Shown one piece after another: positions 62,401 through 64,000 of a DNA stretch of 64,000 nucleotides (positions are counted from its first letter, which is position 1; each line of letters begins with the position of its first letter). The notes beneath the pieces were generated by a model, which worked only from the letters and a program-made list of their open reading frames with translations, was not told the DNA's origin and did not search any database. The stretch lies in NCBI GenBank assembly GCA_949152475.1, contig OX424558.1, forward strand, positions 42,586,751 through 42,650,750, written 5' to 3'. A program made the translations under genes and the position numbers. This stretch comes from Terebella lapidaria. Lineage: Eukaryota > Annelida > Polychaeta > Terebellida > Terebellidae.

Positions 62401-64000
62401 GGACCAGGTCAACAACTTCAGCTACACGGGGACGTTCTTTGGACTGGAGGTGAGAAACCATGACACACTGAGCTACTGTGAGCTGTACACACGCCACACG
62501 CCTCCAGTATTCTCCAGAATATTACCATCATCACGCCTTTGAATGTCTGCTGATGTGTTTACAGCCAGACGACTATGTTCTGATCAAACACGTCAATTTC
62601 GCGGAGTCCTCCTACAACCATCTCTCAGTGGTTCCGCCTGTGGATGGCGTTTCCTATGTCATAGACCAGCCTCCGGTGCATGGGCAGGACATCAGTGGGG
62701 CGGTGTACTACGACCTGCAGACGCAGGAATTGCAGTACCTCAGTGAGTAGCCACATCACCGCAGCCTTCTACTTGGGTAGTTCCAAGGATATACAGTCAG
62801 ACTTCAGTGCTGGATGTAAATCTAAGTATTCATAAACAACTCATATGGGCTAATCGTATATAATGTCATAATTCTATACGCATCACATTTCAGTTACCGG
62901 GACGGGCGACACAACTGAACCATATATGGACCAGAAACTGGAATTCGCGGCGCAGAAGTGCATGTACGCGGGCTGTGAGACACCGACAGAGGGCGGCAAT
63001 GTGCCAGTCGTCAGCGACAGACCGTCCCACGCCTCTTACTGGTCTAACCCGAACACTTGGGATCCACTAGAACATCCAGCCGGCACACCAGCCGAGGGGG
63101 CTGACATCACCATCCGCCATGGTAGGTGTCGCGCACACATACATGTACATACAGAGTCAGACTCTCGGGTTGAGTGACTCGCTAATGAAGTTCTCACCTT
63201 CCCTGTGTCCAGACCAGTGGGTGGTGATCAACGTGCCCAGCGTCAAAGTCCACAAGCTGGTGGTAGAAGGCACACTGGAGGTCGAGTACCTGCCCTTGTC
63301 AGATGGACAGTTCTTGGACTGTGTGATAGAGGTGGACTACATCTATATCAAGGGCGGTCGGCTGCTCGCCGGCTATGGCGACCACATCTTCCTGGGAAAT
63401 CTAGAGATTATCGTCCAAGGCACACACGCCAGTCCGGAATTCCCTAGGGACAGTGGACCCCTCATCGGAGCTAAAGCCATCGGTCAGTAATCTAGCTACT
63501 GGGCTGGCTATCAAAGTGAGACTGGGTATTATCCAAATTAGTTGACTGGCAGATGATACACATCTGAGTACTCGTAGGCATACAGATCATTCTTATTCAC
63601 CTCTAACGGTTATTCTCTCCAGCTGTGTTCGGCGCCCTGGATTTACACGGCAAGCCACATGATGTCTACTGGACACACCTGCGGACCACGGTAGAACCAG
63701 GGTCAGACTCCCTGCCCCTGACGCAGGCCGTCGACTGGCAGGCTGGGGACGAGATTGCCATCACATCAACTGGGTACAGCGCTTGGGAGACGGAGACTTT
63801 CGTCATCACTCGCGTGGACACAGACTCCCAGGGATCCGTCGTTGTCATCGATGGGACGACACAGTACACTCACTTAGGTCGGATATATATATAATTGTAA
63901 CTACACGCGGCTTACAGCTTTTTTGTTATCCTATGTGTCATTGGTATGCGATATTGTTTTGCACAGCTGTGTCGGAGCAGATTAGCGGGGTGTCAGGATC
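29368..64000 (+). CDS. PKHD1L1: PKHD1L1 (fibrocystin-L) orthologue or close paralogue, 47 exons, 3' end beyond the window
   Basis: A very large secreted or surface receptor-like protein; family members carry arrays of IPT/TIG domains, a PA14 domain, two G8 domains and parallel beta-helix repeats. In this window I can join 47 exons with consistent phase, giving about 3,200 codons, against roughly 4,240 for the human protein. Domain blocks and exon coordinates are in the following entries. The domain order matches vertebrate PKHD1L1 from the signal peptide to the second G8 domain. Diagnostic segments include YGSxNGATRLTI-like GSTNGATRLTINGRG, TPILKMLLIQGGTLIFDE, ENILITDGG, QHKATITMYG, AGQAYRLGRYPVHFHLNGD and RHNHVAGGTHFGFWYRM. 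The C-terminal part and transmembrane segment lie outside. The first intron is 15 kb; most others are 80-700 bp. No break is seen. In human, PKHD1L1 is linked to hair-cell stereocilia and immune cells; the role here is unknown. Confidence 0.95.
29462..32620. other. PKHD1L1 intron 1, first part, nothing recognised
   Basis: AT-rich with no supported exon. A single GGGCGGATCT motif near 31238 resembles the end of the small element at 39.4 kb, but no partner end was found. Confidence 0.4.
32623..34126. mobile_element. Non-autonomous DNA transposon, PIF/Harbinger-like, 1,504 bp
   Basis: Both ends read inward GGGGCCGGTCATTATTTATC followed by .GGTGGG.GGGTTGG, giving terminal inverted repeats of about 38 bp with a few mismatches. 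It is flanked by TTA at 32620-32622 and 34127-34129; a 3-bp TTA/TAA duplication is typical of PIF/Harbinger. Inside both ends are G-rich lines (GGGGGGGTCA.ACTTT.ATTTT) in the same orientation rather than inverted. The core has no transposase frame. Confidence 0.82.
34525..34685 (-). repeat. Degenerate tRNA-derived SINE
   Basis: On the minus strand, GGGCTCGATCCC (about 34612-34622) resembles a tRNA B box. It is followed by GTGGGTTTTCACCAGGTTTT and CTAGTTTCCTCACACA, resembling the conserved central domain of metazoan SINEs (GTTTTC.CC.GG..CTCCGGTTTCCTC). The A box is not convincing and ends are not defined. Confidence 0.5.
35596..36290 (-). repeat. Dispersed repeat element A, copy 3, inverted and internally shortened
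   Basis: The left end ATTAGCCCAGTGGATAAAAA and CTTACCAGAGAAAAG is the complement of the 3' end of copy 1. The right end GACGACGG-like text (GACAACGACGGCGGACGGGA, CGCCTTGCCAATAGCC, TAAAAA) is the complement of its start. AGGTCACTGAAGGTCACTTT lies inside. Confidence 0.6.
36360..36480. repeat. Partial second copy of a segment of element A copy 3
   Basis: TCCAGAAAATCAAAATGGCC, GCAATGT and CCAAACTGATAC repeat the text at about 35840-35945 in the same orientation. Confidence 0.5.
38195..38575 (+). repeat. Dispersed repeat related to 1876-2432, with a 62-bp triplication
   Basis: Three 62-bp units (GATTGCTGAAAA at 38205, 38267 and 38329) are followed by CACGCC.TATTT..GAGCTGTGA, AATGATAAAATCGTTACCAT and ACTTCAGACCCCAATACGGC. 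It lacks the 206-bp insert found at 2028-2233 and so represents the empty state. Confidence 0.75.
39447..39645. mobile_element. Small MITE-like element with GGCGGATCC ends
   Basis: Left end TAGGGGCGGATCCGAG, right end CAGGATCCGCCAGTG, with a poly-C run of about 18 bp just inside the right end. It resembles known hAT-type ends (CAGGGGCGGATCCA) from memory. No perfect 8-bp target duplication was found. Confidence 0.5.
39650..41900. other. PKHD1L1 intron 1, middle part, nothing recognised
   Basis: No supported frame or repeat structure was seen. Confidence 0.4.
41920..43990. repeat. Imperfect palindrome of about 2 kb in PKHD1L1 intron 1
   Basis: Paired segments read in inverse order around a centre near 42950. 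Near 41960-42030 and 43750-43840: TTTCTTA.CTGCA and CATATCCGTGA. Near 42095 and 43690: CAAATTGATGTGCAAATGTG. Near 42350 and 43515: GACAATCAATTTCT. Near 42460 and 43415: GGCAGTAGGTTATTGTT. Near 42550 and 43325: CATTTGATTG/CATTTGATAG. Near 42725 and 43130: ATAAGGCATGGAT. Identity looks about 70-80 percent with small indels. No coding sequence was seen. Confidence 0.75.
44208..44459. repeat. Foldback element of about 250 bp next to PKHD1L1 exon 2
   Basis: The left arm (ATACTCTGATTTTTCTAACTCG onward, 44208-44288) is complementary to the right arm (44376-44459, ending CGAGTTAGAAAATTCAGAGTAT). Middle arm text: ATCGTTCTATAAC. The element lies about 130 bp before the exon at 44594. Target duplication unresolved. 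Confidence 0.7.
44594..47092 (+). CDS. PKHD1L1: PKHD1L1 exons 2-9: first two IPT/TIG domains
   Basis: Exons 44594-44671, 45390-45531, 46160-46265, 46353-46410, 46524-46623, 46747-46797, 46890-46963 and 47050-47092. The reading begins QVNNVNPKFGSTNGATRLTINGRGF, continues through PRISVDGVPLDE and SCWNAMRSCQFT, then TPTIDSLEPNSAPPGTLVTIHGKIF (second IPT), SYMGNKLCEL and NLYQLELDDP. The human protein has matching segments in the same order (VSVDGVPV, LSGTPGTLITIQG, NLYGLKLDHP). Confidence 0.9.
44829..44857. repeat. Poly-C tract in PKHD1L1 intron 2
   Basis: An almost pure C run interrupted by single G positions, followed by an A run. Confidence 0.9.
47211..49143 (+). CDS. PKHD1L1: PKHD1L1 exons 10-15: third IPT and PA14 domain
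   Basis: Exons 47211-47281, 47548-47661, 47748-47837, 47932-48194, 48423-48617 and 49017-49143. ITSVSPVEGSTEGGTYLTIS is an IPT start. The PA14 domain follows: GRIHGYFVAPETDDYKFELL and YHIKILFATGSVEANETL. The donor after 48194 is GTGGGT, weak but in phase with the acceptor before 48423. Intron 48618-49016 contains a 23-bp minisatellite. Confidence 0.88.
48640..48880 (+). repeat. 23-bp minisatellite in a PKHD1L1 intron
   Basis: About ten copies of a unit reading GAGATCTGTGCTCCAGTCTC plus CGG, with point variants. Confidence 0.92.
49437..52525 (+). CDS. PKHD1L1: PKHD1L1 exons 16-25: region between PA14 and the main IPT array
   Basis: Exons 49437-49592, 49677-49828, 50028-50288, 50472-50599, 51002-51168, 51392-51531, 51625-51712, 51852-52012, 52110-52232 and 52417-52525. 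It aligns in order with the human segment: VLFEDYETGG (human FRDYETDF), DDPFCGRY (DAYCGRYS), VCFAYKGQMMPMVRLRY (LCLAYKGF), HGYDWTVEW-like text (GYAWNIKW), MLRTPHTKAQV (LLRTPSQQPQV) and VNDIPASCVEDNCDYGW (VNGIPAKCSGDCGFTW). The function of this part is not known to me. Confidence 0.9.
52693..57061 (+). CDS. PKHD1L1: PKHD1L1 exons 26-35: main IPT/TIG array with embedded cupredoxin-like segment
   Basis: Exons 52693-52965, 53133-53260, 53347-53476, 53616-53811, 53907-54157, 54279-54476, 54586-56217, 56310-56450, 56584-56761 and 56908-57061. Repeated IPT signatures are GGGT.VTVTG.GF and V.IGG..C followed by a cysteine-rich return strand. Exon 54279-54476 and the start of the next (PGYAWDQPSVTVEVNEYVRW ... 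VPGTYHYWSDY) match the cupredoxin-like part of the human protein. Exon 54586-56217 is unusually long (1,632 bp) and holds several whole IPT domains without an intron. It contains six consecutive Arg codons at 54762-54779. Confidence 0.92.
57090..58100 (+). repeat. 42-bp minisatellite in the PKHD1L1 intron before the first G8 domain
   Basis: About 24 imperfect units of a 42-bp period, for example ACATGGCACTGAAAACAATA followed by CATCCGACAATGAAAACAAT. Because the period is a multiple of three, long open frames appear on both strands; I do not regard them as genes. Confidence 0.95.
58139..59428 (+). CDS. PKHD1L1: PKHD1L1 exons 36-40: first G8 domain
   Basis: Exons 58139-58295, 58393-58472, 58602-58731, 58891-58982 and 59149-59428. 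It reads WSSIFTWGGTALPEEGDLIV, then TPILKMLLIQGG, LIFDEVDVELKAENILITDG, QHKATITMYGQIRAPELPIY, GAKTLAVRDGTLELHG and VGDKLVVASTGDHKSQNQNE, nearly the human G8 sequence. G8 domains occur in TMEM2/CEMIP and fibrocystins. Confidence 0.95.
59704..62742 (+). CDS. PKHD1L1: PKHD1L1 exons 41-43: parallel beta-helix region
   Basis: Exons 59704-60926 (1,223 bp), 62120-62449 and 62565-62742. The large exon encodes FGDEVGSDEFGGCIMIH, GQAYRLGRYPVHFHLNGDM, RGCAIHHTFNRAVNIHGTNG, DDITPAAFWITHPTNTIRHN and GEFYNNTVHSVGWYGLWVFE, a right-handed beta-helix with PbH1-type turns. The second exon reads FREKSDTDHLGWMLLIPVG and FSYTGTFFGLE. Its acceptor is uncertain: 62120 keeps phase but lacks a pyrimidine tract, so a small exon may be missed. 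Intron 60927-62119 carries a transposon. Confidence 0.9.
61059..61842. mobile_element. 784-bp non-autonomous DNA transposon with a palindromic satellite core, in a PKHD1L1 intron
   Basis: The ends are TACGGAAGCTCATATTCGCC and, inverted, TACGGTGGCTCATATTCGCC; similarity continues for about 35 bp (AT.GAGGA..GCA). It is flanked by GTTACT at 61053-61058 and 61843-61848, a 6-bp target duplication. The core (about 61108-61797) consists of about 30 repeats of a half-palindromic motif, AGCGTTAT or AGCGTAAT joined as AGCGTTATAACGCT and GCGTAATTACGC, with linkers TGTAATTA and TCTAATTA. A unique spacer lies at 61195-61330. There is no coding sequence. Confidence 0.88.
62894..64000 (+). CDS. PKHD1L1: PKHD1L1 exons 44-47: second G8 domain, cut by the window edge
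   Basis: Exons 62894-63121, 63213-63482, 63623-63877 and 63967 to the edge. The second G8 starts SYWSNPNTWDPLEHPAGTPA, then DQWVVINVPSVKVHKLVVEG, GRLLAGYGDHIFLGNLEIIV, AVFGALDLHGKPHDVYWTHL and WQAGDEIAITSTGYSAWETE. The human protein has the same order (WSNDSFW, FGELDLHGIPHS, WQEGEDIVITTTSYDLHQTE). Confidence 0.93.

Overview
The window looks like nuclear DNA of a marine invertebrate. Its genes have many short introns with clean GT-AG borders, intergenic DNA is AT-rich, and it holds microsatellites, minisatellites, foldback elements and a repeat family with CCTTGAATTTGACC and GCGTCCGTC motifs. I favour a spiralian such as a mollusc, but amphioxus is not excluded. Nothing looks bacterial or viral.

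Layout. 1-1230 (minus): first five coding exons of an arylsulfatase, running off the left edge. 1.9-2.4 kb: a foldback element inside an older repeat. 2.5-6.5 kb: four tandem units of about 1 kb, each with a TATA-type promoter block and a first-exon-like segment. 8524-9564 (plus) and 12030-13538 (minus): two facing paralogous genes of a family I do not recognise. 14.5-15.5 kb: a truncated LINE. 17377-22862 (plus): a complete arylsulfatase gene whose fifth intron carries a 134-bp satellite and whose final coding bases start a 76-bp minisatellite reaching 24.25 kb. 24.3-29.3 kb: no gene seen. 29368-64000 (plus): a PKHD1L1 (fibrocystin-L) gene, 47 exons in this window, with a 15-kb first intron full of mobile elements; its 3' end lies beyond the window.

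Arrangement. The order sulfatase (minus), gene X (plus), gene X' (minus), sulfatase (plus) is palindromic, with matching exon structure in each pair. I read it as an old inverted duplication of a two-gene block. The sulfatases should act on sulfated glycans in lysosome or secretory route; PKHD1L1 should be a very large secreted or surface protein with IPT/TIG, PA14, G8 and beta-helix parts. I see no functional link between them.

Most unusual items: the X/X' family with its conserved promoter geometry; a 784-bp element in a PKHD1L1 intron with long terminal inverted repeats, a 6-bp target duplication and a core built from a palindromic AGCGTTATAACGCT satellite; the minisatellite grown from a stop-codon region; the four-fold promoter array; and a roughly 2-kb imperfect palindrome in PKHD1L1 intron 1. 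Exon borders were read by eye; reading phase agrees across every junction listed.
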